Shown: piece after piece, positions 6,726 to 15,272 of the stretch
How positions within the stretch are numbered: the first letter of the stretch is position 1
Layout of the letters: each line of letters begins with the position of its first letter
Source of the DNA: JANNNX01 sp031398745
Lineage (GTDB): Bacteria; Actinomycetota; Acidimicrobiia; Acidimicrobiales; CADCSY01
NCBI GenBank assembly: GCA_031398745.1
Contig: JANNNX010000029.1
Location: 1 to 31,651 of the forward strand
Direction of reading: 5' to 3'
Length of the DNA: 31,651 nucleotides
Position numbers and translations under genes: made by a program
The notes under the pieces: generated by a model
Seen by the model: only the letters and a program-made list of their open reading frames with translations
Databases searched by the model: none
Told to the model about the DNA's origin: nothing

Positions 6726-8704
6726 CAGAGTGCGGCGACGTCGACGGTGTCGACCGCCTCGCCCTCGGCAAAGTGGTACGGGACGAACGTGACGTTGGCG
6801 TGGGCCAGGCGTGCCAGGGCCTCGGCGATGTCGTCGGCGGTCCGGTCGTGGAGAAGGCGGTGCCAGGCTCGGCGGTAGAGGCGACGGGGAATGAGGACGG
6901 AGACCTCGGTCTGGCCGTCGGCCAAGGCGGCAGCCACCACCTCGAGGGCAGCCCGGGGCACGCGGCGGTCGGGGCACTCGACGAGCTCCAGCGGCAGGCG
7001 CGCCAGGCCCAGACGGCGCCACTCGTCGGCCAGCTCGGCGGCTGCCTGCTCGTCGGCCGCGACGTGCACGGCCCGCAGGTCGTCGGGAGTGAGCGAGCGG
7101 GCGTACTGGATGGCCCGGGCGCTCGACCGATCGAGCTGGTCGATGAACACCAGCACCACATGTCGGCGCATGATCGGCGCCGTGGCGGCGGCGTGGACGT
7201 CGCGCTCGAGTTCGACGTCCTCGGCGACGTACTGGCGGTGCAAGCGCAGCAGCAGGACCACCAGAATCGGCACCACCACGACGATCACCCAGGCCCCTCG
7301 AGTGAACTGGGTGGCTGCGACGATGGCGCAGACCAGGGCGCACACCGCGGCACCGACCCCATTGATCACGACGCCGAGGCGCCAGCCGGGCTCCTTCAGC
7401 CGCAGGTGGTGGCGGGTCATGCCGGCCTGGGACATCGTGAAGGAAAGGAAGACGCCGATGGCGTACATGGGGATGAGGCGCTGAACGCTCGCTCCGGTGC
7501 CAATGACCAGGACCAGTGACGCCGCCGACAAGGCCAGCATGCCGTTGGAGAACACCAGTCGGTGGCCCCGCTTGGTCAGTTGGCGGGGCAGGAAGCTGTC
7601 ACCCGCCTGGAAGTTGGCCAGGCGGGGGAAGTCGGCATAGGAGGTGTTGGCGGCCAGGATGAGGATCAGGGTGGTCCCGGCCTGCAGGCAGAGGTACAGC
7701 ACTTGGCCCACGAGGCCGTCGCCGTAGACCAGCCCGCCGATCTCTGAGATGACGGTGGGCACGCCGTCTTCGTGCGGCACCACCTGCATCTCCGCGGCTA
7801 GGGCTGAGAGTCCGAAGAACATCACGCCGAGAGCGGCGCCCATGACGACCAGCGTTGAGCGGGCGTTCCTCCACTCGGGGGGCTTGAACGCCGGCACCCC
7901 GTTGGAGATGGCCTCCACCCCGGTGACCGCCGCCCCACCCTGGGCGAAGGCCCGCATGACCAGGAATGCCGACGCCCCCAACAGCAGACCGGTGCCGGGA
8001 TCGCCCAACTCGACGAGGCCCTCCTGTTCGAGGTCGGCGGTGGGCAGGTCGCCGGTGAGGAAGCGGGCGAGACCGACGCCGATCAGCACGGCCATGTTCA
8101 GCATGAAGAAGTAGGTCGGGACGGCGAAGACCTTGCCCGACTCGCGCACCCCTCGGAGGTTGCCGAAAAGGATCACCGCGACGAAGGCGCAGGCGATGCC
8201 CACCCGGTACGGGTGGAGGGCCTCGAAGGTCGAGGTGAGAGCCGCCGCCCCCGCCGCCACCGAGACGGCCACGGTGAGCACGTACCCCAGCAACAGCGCG
8301 ACGCCCGCCACCTGGGCGGGAACGATGCCGAAGTTGTCCCGGGTCACCACGTAGGCCCCGCCGGCCGACGGGTAGGCCTTGATCGTCTGGCGGTAGGAGA
8401 GGATCAAGATGCCGAGCACAAGGAGCATGGCTCCGGTGATCGGCACGACCAGGCTGAAGGCGGCCAGGCCGACGACCGGCACCAGCACGTGCAGGATCTC
8501 CTCGGTGGCGTAAGCCGACGAAGAAAGGTTGTCCGACGCGAACACAGCCAGCGCGGTGGGCTTGCCCAGCCGTTCGTGGGCCAGCTGGTCGGTGTGCAGC
8601 GGCCGGCCCAGGAGGCGCCGCTTCAGCCGGTAGGTCGGCTCCTCGGGCAACTCGACCAGCGTGCCCGGGGGCAGCGGTCGGGGAGGTGCGGCTCGGGTCA
8701 ACAT
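6725..8704 (-). CDS. KimA-like APC-superfamily permease, copy 1
   Basis: This 659-aa integral membrane protein has about 12 predicted spans in its first 480 residues. Blocks such as VFASDNLSSSAYATEEIL and KAYPSAGGAYVVTRDNFG mark the APC family related to the potassium importer KimA/YdaO and to M. tuberculosis Rv2690c. The last 160 residues (from about HVVLVFIDQLDRSSARAIQY) form a soluble domain resembling a universal-stress-protein fold; in KimA the cytosolic domain is the c-di-AMP regulatory part. Potassium uptake is inferred from this resemblance and from the divergent CeoB/CeoC genes; amino-acid transport cannot be excluded. It follows a close paralogue by 15 nt and leads by TGATG overlap into the OB-fold gene. 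Confidence 0.85.
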   Translation of the reverse strand: MLTRAAPPRPLPPGTLVELPEEPTYRLKRRLLGRPLHTDQLAHERLGKPTALAVFASDNLSSSAYATEEILHVLVPVVGLAAFSLVVPITGAMLLVLGILILSYRQTIKAYPSAGGAYVVTRDNFGIVPAQVAGVALLLGYVLTVAVSVAAGAAALTSTFEALHPYRVGIACAFVAVILFGNLRGVRESGKVFAVPTYFFMLNMAVLIGVGLARFLTGDLPTADLEQEGLVELGDPGTGLLLGASAFLVMRAFAQGGAAVTGVEAISNGVPAFKPPEWRNARSTLVVMGAALGVMFFGLSALAAEMQVVPHEDGVPTVISEIGGLVYGDGLVGQVLYLCLQAGTTLILILAANTSYADFPRLANFQAGDSFLPRQLTKRGHRLVFSNGMLALSAASLVLVIGTGASVQRLIPMYAIGVFLSFTMSQAGMTRHHLRLKEPGWRLGVVINGVGAAVCALVCAIVAATQFTRGAWVIVVVVPILVVLLLRLHRQYVAEDVELERDVHAAATAPIMRRHVVLVFIDQLDRSSARAIQYARSLTPDDLRAVHVAADEQAAAELADEWRRLGLARLPLELVECPDRRVPRAALEVVAAALADGQTEVSVLIPRRLYRRAWHRLLHDRTADDIAEALARLAHANVTFVPYHFAEGEAVDTVDVAAL

Positions 8705-8719
8705 GGCAGCCGGCGCGCC

Positions 8720-10723
8720 TCAGTCTCCGGTCCGCACGGGGGCACTGGCGTCGCCAGCCACTCGGGGCACCGAGGTCACGCTGCGCTGGAGGTGGTAAGG
8801 CACCACCGTCACGTTGGCGTGGGGCAGGCCCGCCACCGCCTCGGCGATGGCGTCGGCGGTCCGGTCGTGGAGCAACTTGTGCCACGCCCGCCGGTACAGC
8901 CGGCGAGGCAGGAGGATGCTGACCTCGGTCTGGCCGTCGGCCACGATCTCGGCGACGAGTTCGAGCGCGGCCCGGTCGATGCGCCGGTCGGGGCAGTCGA
9001 CGATCTCCAACGGCAAGCGGGCCAGCCCGAGGCGCCGCCAGTCGTCGGCCAGCTTGGCCGCCTGTTGCTGGTCGGCGGCGATGTGGACGGCGCGGAGCTC
9101 GTCGGGGGTGAGGGTACGGGCGTACTGGATGGCCCGGGCCGAGGACTGGTCGATGGAGTCGACGAAGACGAGTACGACGTGGCGGCGGAGAATCGGGGCC
9201 GAGGCCGCCCGCTGGGCGTCCTCCACCAGCTCGTGCTCCTCCCGGACGTACTGGTGGTGGAGGCGCAGGAGGACGACCACCATCACCGGGATCAGAATCA
9301 CGATCATCCACGCCCCCTGGGTGAACTTCTCGACCGCGAAGACGATGCAGATCACGCCCGAGAGCACGGCCCCGATGCCGTTGATGGCCAGGCCCACCCG
9401 CCAGCCGGGCTCCTTCAGGCGCAGGTGGTGGCGGGTCATGCCCGCCTGGGAGAGGGTGAAGGAGAGGAACACCCCGATGGCGTAGAGCGGGATCAGCCGT
9501 TGAACCCGGGCTCCGGTGCCGAGGAGGACGACGATGGCCGCCAACGACAGGGTGATCACCCCGTTGGAGAACACCAGGCGGTGGCCCCGCTTGGTGAGCT
9601 GGCGGGGCAGGAAGCTGTCCTCGGCCTGGAAGCTGGCCAGGCGGGGGAAGTCGGCGAAGCTGGTGTTGGCCGCCAGCACCAGGATCAGCATGGTGCCGGC
9701 CTGGAGAGAGAAGTAGAGGATCGTCCCCACCGCCCCGCCGCCGTAGACCAGGTCGCCGACCTGGGAGATGACGGTCGGGATCCCGTCCTCGAACGGCACC
9801 ACCTCCATCTGCGCGGCCAGCATGGAGAGCCCGAGGAACATGACGCCCAGGCAGCTCCCCATCACCACCAGGGTGGTGCGAGCGTTCTTCCACTCCGGGA
9901 CCTTGAAGGCGGAGACCCCGTTGGAGATGGCCTCGACGCCCGTGACCGCGGTGCCGGCCGAGGCGAAGGCCTTGAGCGCGACCGCCAGCCCGGCCCCGTA
10001 GAGGATGGCATCGCTGCCCTCGCCGAGCTCGAGCAGCCCCTCGGCCGAGAGGTCGGCGTGGGGCAGGTCGCCCATCAGGAACCGCACCAGCCCGACGGTG
10101 ATGAGCAGCGCCATGTTGCCCATGAAGAAGTAGGTCGGGACGGCGAAGACCTTCCCCGACTCGCGGACCCCGCGGAGGTTGCCGTAGGCGATGAGGATCA
10201 CGAAGCCGATCGCGATCTGCACGGTGTAGGGCTGGAGGTCGCGAAAGGCCGAGGTCAGCGCGGCGGTGCCGGCCGCGGTGGAGACGGCGACGGTGAGGAT
10301 GTAGTCGGTGAGCAGCGAGGCGCCAGCGACCTGGGCGGCCGTTGGGCCGAAGTTGTCCCGGGTCACCACGTAGGCGCCGCCGGCCGACGGGTAGGCCTTG
10401 ATCGTCTGGCGGTAGGAGAGGATCAGGAAACCCAGCACCACCAGCATCGCCCCGGTGATCGGCACCACCAGGCTGAACGCGGCCAGGCCGATCACCGGCA
10501 CCAGCACGTGGAGGATCTCCTCGGTGGCGTAGGCCGACGACGAGAGGTTGTCCGACGCGAACACGGCCAGCGCGGTGGGCTTGCCCAACCGCTCATGCTC
10601 CAGCTGATCGGTATGCAGCGGCCGGCCCAGCAAACGGTTCTTCCAGCGGAAGGCACGCGACTCGGGCAGGTCGAGGCGCCCCGACGGCGGCAGGGGCTGG
10701 GGCGGCGCCAACTGGGTGACCAC
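8720..10723 (-). CDS. KimA-like APC-superfamily permease, copy 2
   Basis: This is a 667-aa paralogue of the permease at 6725, nearly identical through the first three spans and clearly homologous over its whole length, including the soluble C-terminal domain (HVVLVFVDSIDQSSARAIQY). The frame is open to 10825, but the GTG at 10723 is chosen for two reasons. It gives MVTQLAPPQPLPP, which aligns with MLTRAAPPRPLPP of the paralogue, and a TATCGT element lies exactly 6 nt upstream, as in other leaderless genes here. It heads the minus-strand operon that continues into lpd-sucB-lipBA and diverges from ceoB, 85 nt away. Confidence 0.87.
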   Translation of the reverse strand: MVTQLAPPQPLPPSGRLDLPESRAFRWKNRLLGRPLHTDQLEHERLGKPTALAVFASDNLSSSAYATEEILHVLVPVIGLAAFSLVVPITGAMLVVLGFLILSYRQTIKAYPSAGGAYVVTRDNFGPTAAQVAGASLLTDYILTVAVSTAAGTAALTSAFRDLQPYTVQIAIGFVILIAYGNLRGVRESGKVFAVPTYFFMGNMALLITVGLVRFLMGDLPHADLSAEGLLELGEGSDAILYGAGLAVALKAFASAGTAVTGVEAISNGVSAFKVPEWKNARTTLVVMGSCLGVMFLGLSMLAAQMEVVPFEDGIPTVISQVGDLVYGGGAVGTILYFSLQAGTMLILVLAANTSFADFPRLASFQAEDSFLPRQLTKRGHRLVFSNGVITLSLAAIVVLLGTGARVQRLIPLYAIGVFLSFTLSQAGMTRHHLRLKEPGWRVGLAINGIGAVLSGVICIVFAVEKFTQGAWMIVILIPVMVVVLLRLHHQYVREEHELVEDAQRAASAPILRRHVVLVFVDSIDQSSARAIQYARTLTPDELRAVHIAADQQQAAKLADDWRRLGLARLPLEIVDCPDRRIDRAALELVAEIVADGQTEVSILLPRRLYRRAWHKLLHDRTADAIAEAVAGLPHANVTVVPYHLQRSVTSVPRVAGDASAPVRTGD

Positions 10724-10729
10724 GGCGAC

Positions 10730-10735
10730 ACGATA
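10730..10735 (-). promoter_or_regulatory. Putative -10 of the permease operon
   Basis: TATCGT (minus strand) followed by 6 nt and then the GTG at 10723. The spacing would place the transcript start at or next to the start codon, giving a leaderless mRNA. No convincing -35 is seen. Confidence 0.5.
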
Positions 10736-10808
10736 CGACTGCCTCGGCGTCGAGCCCGCACCCGCTCGGGCAGGGTGTTTGGTCGCCGCCACCTGGGGGG
10801 TGTTGCAT

Positions 10809-11489
10809 GTGCCGGTGCACATCATCGTGGTGGGCTGTGGGCGGGTGGGTTCGGGCCTGGCCCGCGCCCTCGAGGCCGGCGGTCACTCGGTGGCCATCAT
10901 CGACCAGGAGCAGAAGGCCTTCGACCGGTTCCTGGGCAACGGGTTCGGAGGTCGAGCCATCCGCGGGGTGGGCTTCGACCGCGATGTGCTGCTGGCCGCC
11001 GGGGTCGAAGAGGCCGACGCCTTGGCGGCAGTCACCGACGGCGACAACAGCAACATCCTCACCGCCCGGATCGCCCGCGAGCACTTCGGCGTCAAGCAGG
11101 TGGTGGCCCGGATCTACGACGCCCGCCGGGCCGAGATCTACGCCCGCCTCGGCATCCCCACGGTGGCCACCGTGCCCTGGACGATCGACCACATCGCCCG
11201 CTTCCTGGTCCCCGCCGACATCGAGGCCGACTGGGTCGACCCGACGGGCGCGATCAGCCTGGTCGAGCGTCCCCTCCCCGGGTGGTGGATCGGACGGCCG
11301 CTGGCCGAGCTCGAGGCGGGCGACCGGATCCGCCTGGTGGGCGTCAACCGGGGCGGAGGAGCCCAGCTGGCGACCGCCGGACTGGTCGCCCAGGACGGCG
11401 ACACCGTGTTCCTGGCCGTGCGCAACGACGCGGTCGACGAGCTGGCCGCCCTGCTCACGGAGCCGGCCGTGGCCGGAGGGCACGCATGA
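10809..11489 (+). CDS. ceoB: TrkA-type potassium channel regulatory protein CeoB
   Basis: This 226-aa cytosolic RCK protein gates Trk/Ktr-type potassium uptake. It has an N-terminal Rossmann domain (IIVVGCGRVGSGLARALE, then the acidic strand end SVAIID) with the NAD(H)-binding glycine motif, and a C-terminal TrkA_C domain (about 140-220, GWWIGRPLAELEAGDRIRLV). The frame is open from 10716, but the GTG at 10809 is chosen: it puts the Rossmann strand at the very N-terminus, as in CeoB/TrkA proteins, and has GGGGGG 8 nt upstream. ceoC follows by an ATGA overlap. No Trk membrane subunit is present, so the divergent KimA-like permeases are plausible partners. Confidence 0.88.
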   Translation: MPVHIIVVGCGRVGSGLARALEAGGHSVAIIDQEQKAFDRFLGNGFGGRAIRGVGFDRDVLLAAGVEEADALAAVTDGDNSNILTARIAREHFGVKQVVARIYDARRAEIYARLGIPTVATVPWTIDHIARFLVPADIEADWVDPTGAISLVERPLPGWWIGRPLAELEAGDRIRLVGVNRGGGAQLATAGLVAQDGDTVFLAVRNDAVDELAALLTEPAVAGGHA

Positions 11490-12154
11490 GGGTCGTCATC
11501 GTCGGTGCCGGTAACGTCGGCACCTACATCGCCACCGACCTGCGCCAGGTGGGCCACGAGGTGATGGTCATCGAGCGCAGCCAGTCCCAGATCGACAGCG
11601 CCCGGCGTGAGATCGACGGCGTCGAGTGGTTCGCGGCCGATGCCTGCGAGGTCTCCAACCTCCAGCAGGCCAAGGTCGACGCCTGCGACGTCCTGGTGGC
11701 GGCCACCGGAGACGACAAGGCCAACCTCGTGGTCTCCCTGCTGGCCAAGCAGGAGTTCGCCGTGCCCCGGGTCATCGCTCGGGTGAACAACCCCGACAAC
11801 TACTGGTTGTTCAACGAGACCTGGGGCGTCGACGTATCGGTGTCGACACCCCACCTCCTCACCGGCTTGGTCGAGGAGGCCACCACCGTGGGCACCCTGG
11901 TGCGCCTCCTCCAGCTTCAGGGCGGGGTGGTCCGCCTGGTGGAAGTGACGCTGGCCGCCGACTCGCCGGTCAACGGCATGGCCATCACCGAGGTCGGCCT
12001 CCCCCGGGATGCCACCTTCGTGGCCGTCATCCGCAACGAGCACGTGGTCGTGCCTCACGGCGACACGTTGCTCTATGCCGGCGACGAGGTGCTGTTGCTG
12101 GTCACGCCCGACGCCGAAGATGAGGTTCGCAGGCTCCTCGTCGGCCAGAAGTGA
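11486..12154 (+). CDS. ceoC: TrkA-type potassium regulatory protein CeoC
   Basis: This 222-aa second RCK protein is paralogous to CeoB. MRVVIVGAGNVGTYIATDL is the NAD-binding glycine loop and EVMVIER the following strand; the TrkA_C domain occupies roughly 135-220 (VNGMAITEVGLPRDATFVAVIR). Such pairs probably form hetero-oligomeric gating rings. The ATG at 11486 lies in the ceoB stop (ATGA) and its own TGA overlaps the GTG of the MFS gene, so three genes are coupled. Confidence 0.9.
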   Translation: MRVVIVGAGNVGTYIATDLRQVGHEVMVIERSQSQIDSARREIDGVEWFAADACEVSNLQQAKVDACDVLVAATGDDKANLVVSLLAKQEFAVPRVIARVNNPDNYWLFNETWGVDVSVSTPHLLTGLVEEATTVGTLVRLLQLQGGVVRLVEVTLAADSPVNGMAITEVGLPRDATFVAVIRNEHVVVPHGDTLLYAGDEVLLLVTPDAEDEVRRLLVGQK

Positions 12155-13410
12155 ACCGGCTCGGGCCCCGAGCGACCCGAACCTTCTCGTCGCTGCAGGT
12201 CCCGAACTACCGCCGCTACTTCGGCGCCCAGCTCCTGTCGGTGCTCGGCAACTGGTTCCAGATCACCGCCCAGGCCTGGCTGGTGCTCGAACTCACCGAC
12301 AGCGGGAGCAGCCTCGGGCTCACGGTCGCCCTCCAGTCGGTGCCGATCCTGGTGCTGTCGGCCTACGCCGGCGTCGTCGTCGATCGGGTCGACACCCGTC
12401 GCCTCCTCCTCGCCACCCAGCTGGCCTTCACCGTGGTCACCGGCACCCTCGGCATCCTGGTGCTGACCGACGCCGTCACCGTGCAGCTCGTCTATCTGCT
12501 GGCGTTCTGCTTCGGAACCATCAACGCCTTCGATCGGCCGGCCTCGCAGGCCTTCCTGTTCGAGATGGTGGGCCCGGAGCACATCCCGAGCGCGGTGAGC
12601 CTCAACGCCACCACCAACTCGGCCGGTCGGATGGTCGGTCCGGCGATCGCCGGCGTAGTGATCGCAGTCGCCGGCACCGGGCCCTGTTTCGTCGTCAACG
12701 CCGTCTCGTTCCTGCTGGTGGTCGCGGCCCTGCTCCGGCTGTCGGTGCCCGACCTCGTCTCCCGCCGGGCCAGCGGCCAGGGGCGACGGGGCCTGATGGC
12801 CGGGCTCCGCTACGTGTGGCACGAACCGATCCTGCGGCGCACCCTCGGGGCCATGGCCGTGGTCGGCTGCCTGTCCTACAACTTCCAGACGATCATGCCG
12901 TCGATGATCCGCTTCGTGTTCGACGAGGGTGCAGGCACCTTCGGCATCGCCGACGGCATCAACGGCGGCTTCGCGGTGGTCGGCGCCCTTCTCGTCGGCG
13001 GGGTCCACCGACCGACGGTGCGGCTGGTGGGGGCGATCGGGGTGCTCTTCGGCCTCACCCTCACGTTCTCGTCGACGGCGCCCAACCTGACGATCTTCCT
13101 CATCTCCATGCCGTTCTTCGGCTTGGCCGTCTCGGCCTTCTCGACCAGCGTCCAGGCCGTCCTGCAACGGGAATCGGCCCCCGAGATGCAGGGTCGGGTG
13201 ATGGCGCTGTTCACCCTGGCCCTCCTGGGCACGACCCCGGTGGGCGCCCTGCTTTCGGGCTGGCTCATCGAGACCTATTCGGCCCGGGCGGCCATGGGCA
13301 TGGGGGCGGCGGCCGCTCTGGTGACCGGTCTGGTGGTGTTGGCCCTGCCCATCCCCGGGGCCGGCCGGGGCAGCGGCGAGCCGATCGAGCCAGCCATCGC
13401 CGCGGACTAG
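12151..13410 (+). CDS. MFS transporter, EntS-like (MFS_3) group
   Basis: This 419-aa major facilitator has about 12 spans. It opens with FSSLQVPNYRRYFGAQLLSVLGNWFQ, split here by family features: the NYRRYF...GNW pattern and later AQAWLVLELTDSG are typical of the EntS/MFS_3 group of exporters. The loop-2 motif appears as VVVDRVDTRRLLLATQ, and FDRPASQAFLFEMV lies in the fourth-span region. Substrate unknown; relatives export siderophores or drugs. The GTG start overlaps ceoC (GTGA). Its stop TAG shares the palindrome CTAG with the argS stop on the other strand, so the two convergent genes overlap by 4 nt with no room for a terminator. Confidence 0.85.
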   Translation: MNRLGPRATRTFSSLQVPNYRRYFGAQLLSVLGNWFQITAQAWLVLELTDSGSSLGLTVALQSVPILVLSAYAGVVVDRVDTRRLLLATQLAFTVVTGTLGILVLTDAVTVQLVYLLAFCFGTINAFDRPASQAFLFEMVGPEHIPSAVSLNATTNSAGRMVGPAIAGVVIAVAGTGPCFVVNAVSFLLVVAALLRLSVPDLVSRRASGQGRRGLMAGLRYVWHEPILRRTLGAMAVVGCLSYNFQTIMPSMIRFVFDEGAGTFGIADGINGGFAVVGALLVGGVHRPTVRLVGAIGVLFGLTLTFSSTAPNLTIFLISMPFFGLAVSAFSTSVQAVLQRESAPEMQGRVMALFTLALLGTTPVGALLSGWLIETYSARAAMGMGAAAALVTGLVVLALPIPGAGRGSGEPIEPAIAAD

Positions 13411-15167
13411 AGCCGGTCGAGGACCTCGATGCCGAGCAGGCCGAGGCCGACCTCGAGCTGACGGGCGGTGGCCAGGCAGAGGGCTAGGCGCGAGGTCCGC
13501 AGGGGCTCATCGACCCGGAGCACCGGGCAGTGCTCGTAGAAGCCGTTGAACGCTTGGGCCAGCTCGTGGAGCTGCGTGCTCAGGTGATGCGGGGCCCACT
13601 CGGCGACCACCCGGTCGAGGACGTCGCCGAAGGACGAGAGGCGCAGGGCCAGGGCCCGCTCCTGGGGCTCGCCGAGGCTCACCGCCGACGGGCCGACCCC
13701 GGCCGGCGGGCCGTCGCGCCATCCGGCCTCGCGCAGGATCGAGCGGATGCGGGCGTAGGCGTACTGCAAGTACGGGGCGGTATCGCCCTTCAGGCTGAGC
13801 ATCCGGTCGTAGGAGAAGATGTAGTTGCTGAGCCGGTGCTGGCTCAGGTCGGCGAACTTCACGGCGCCGATGCCGACCGCCCGGGCGATGGCATCGAGGT
13901 CATCGGGCACCGGCTCGTCGCGCTCGGCGGCGCGGGCAACCACGAAGGCGCCCGCCCGATCGACGGCCTCGTCGAGGAGCTCGCGCAGCTTGGGGTTCTC
14001 GCCGGAGCGGGTCCGGAGACGCTTGCCGTCCTCGCCCAGCACCAACCCGAAGGCCACGTGCACCACCTCGACGTGGTCGGGCAGCCACCCGGCAGCCCGG
14101 GCCGTGGCGAACACCATGGCCAGGTGCTGGCTCTGGGCGACATCGACCACGTAGACGATCCGCCGGGCGCCCTCGGCCACCCGCACCCGCAGGGCGGCGA
14201 GGTCCGTGGTGGCGTAGTTGAAACCACCATCGGACTTGCGGACGATGAGCGGGAGGGCGTCGCCCTCCTTGTTGGTGAACCCCGGGGGGAAGACGCACAG
14301 CGCCCCGGCGTCCTCCCCGGCCAGGCCGGCCCGCTCGAGGTCGGCCACCACGGCCGGGAGGTGGGGCTCGTAGGTCGACTCCCCCCGCTCGACCAGGTCG
14401 GTCACCCCGAGGAGGGCGAGGACCTCGTCGTTGTCGGCCCGCGACCGCTCCAACAGTGCGGCCCAGGCCGCCCGGGCCGTCGGCTCGCCGGCCTGGAGGT
14501 CGACCACCCGCTGGCGGGACCGCTCGGCGAAGGTGGCGTCGGCGTCGAATCGGACCTTGGCTGCCTGGTAGAAGGCCACCAGGTCGCCCAGACCGAAACC
14601 CTCGGCCTCGTGGTCGCGGTCGGGGTGGGCGTCTTCGAGCTGCGCGATCAGCATGCCGAACTGGGTGCCGTAGTCGCCGATGTGGCTCACCCGGGATACG
14701 TCGTCGCCGAGGAAAGCCAAGACCCGGGCCAGGGCGTCGCCGATGATCGACGAGCGCAGGTGCCCGACGTGCATCTCCTTGGCCATGTTCGGCCCGACCA
14801 TGTCGATCACGGTCGGCGTCGGGTCCGCCCCGACGGCGACCCCGGCCCGGGCATCGAGGGCACCGGCGACCGACGCCGCCAGCCAGTCGTCGCGTAGGCG
14901 CAGGTTGACGAACCCCGGCGGAGCCACCGTCGGGGGCTCGCAGAGATCGGCCACCTCGAGGGCGTCGGCCAGCGCCTGGGCGAGCTCGAGGGGCGAGCGC
15001 CCGAGCTGCTTGGCCGCACTCATCGCGGCCGGGGTGGCGAGGTCGCCGTGGCGGGGATCGCGGGCCGGGAGGACCGAGGGGTCGGGCAGCGTCACCTCGG
15101 CGCCGAACACCGCGGCTGCGGCGTCGCGCACCCGGGCCGCGAGGATGACCAGCGGCGAGTCGGGCAC
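13407..15167 (-). CDS. argS: Arginyl-tRNA synthetase
   Basis: This 586-aa class I synthetase charges tRNA-Arg with arginine. Residues 1-95 form the N-terminal tRNA-binding domain. The HIGH motif is HVGH (133-136) in GPNMAKEMHVGHLRSSIIGD. The KMSKS region is the degenerate GEDGKRLRTRSGE, as commonly seen in ArgS. QHRLSNYIFSYDRMLSLKGD and APYLQYAYARIRSI mark the start of the alpha-helical anticodon-binding domain, which runs to the C-terminus. The GTG at 15167 gives MPDSPL; a TAGGGT element 6 nt upstream suggests a leaderless message. Length and motifs are normal. Confidence 0.96.
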   Translation of the reverse strand: MPDSPLVILAARVRDAAAAVFGAEVTLPDPSVLPARDPRHGDLATPAAMSAAKQLGRSPLELAQALADALEVADLCEPPTVAPPGFVNLRLRDDWLAASVAGALDARAGVAVGADPTPTVIDMVGPNMAKEMHVGHLRSSIIGDALARVLAFLGDDVSRVSHIGDYGTQFGMLIAQLEDAHPDRDHEAEGFGLGDLVAFYQAAKVRFDADATFAERSRQRVVDLQAGEPTARAAWAALLERSRADNDEVLALLGVTDLVERGESTYEPHLPAVVADLERAGLAGEDAGALCVFPPGFTNKEGDALPLIVRKSDGGFNYATTDLAALRVRVAEGARRIVYVVDVAQSQHLAMVFATARAAGWLPDHVEVVHVAFGLVLGEDGKRLRTRSGENPKLRELLDEAVDRAGAFVVARAAERDEPVPDDLDAIARAVGIGAVKFADLSQHRLSNYIFSYDRMLSLKGDTAPYLQYAYARIRSILREAGWRDGPPAGVGPSAVSLGEPQERALALRLSSFGDVLDRVVAEWAPHHLSTQLHELAQAFNGFYEHCPVLRVDEPLRTSRLALCLATARQLEVGLGLLGIEVLDRL

Positions 15168-15173
15168 AGCCGG

Positions 15174-15179
15174 ACCCTA
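15174..15179 (-). promoter_or_regulatory. Putative -10 of leaderless argS
   Basis: TAGGGT on the minus strand, then 6 nt, then the GTG of argS. The same hexamer and spacing recur upstream of the gene at 25182. Confidence 0.5.
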
Positions 15180-15272
15180 CCGCCGGGCACCACCCGTCCA
15201 GACGGCTGGCCGCTCCGAACGGAGAGGACCCCGACCGGTGTAACCCATCGGCGACGAGGGAAGAGAGCGCAC

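Noticed and set aside
8213..12154. A 1313-codon plus-strand frame crossing both permeases, ceoB and ceoC
   Set aside because: Only its last 223 codons (from 11486) are CeoC; the rest is antisense to two clearly conserved permeases and has the His/Gly/Arg-rich look of a GC-rich shadow frame.
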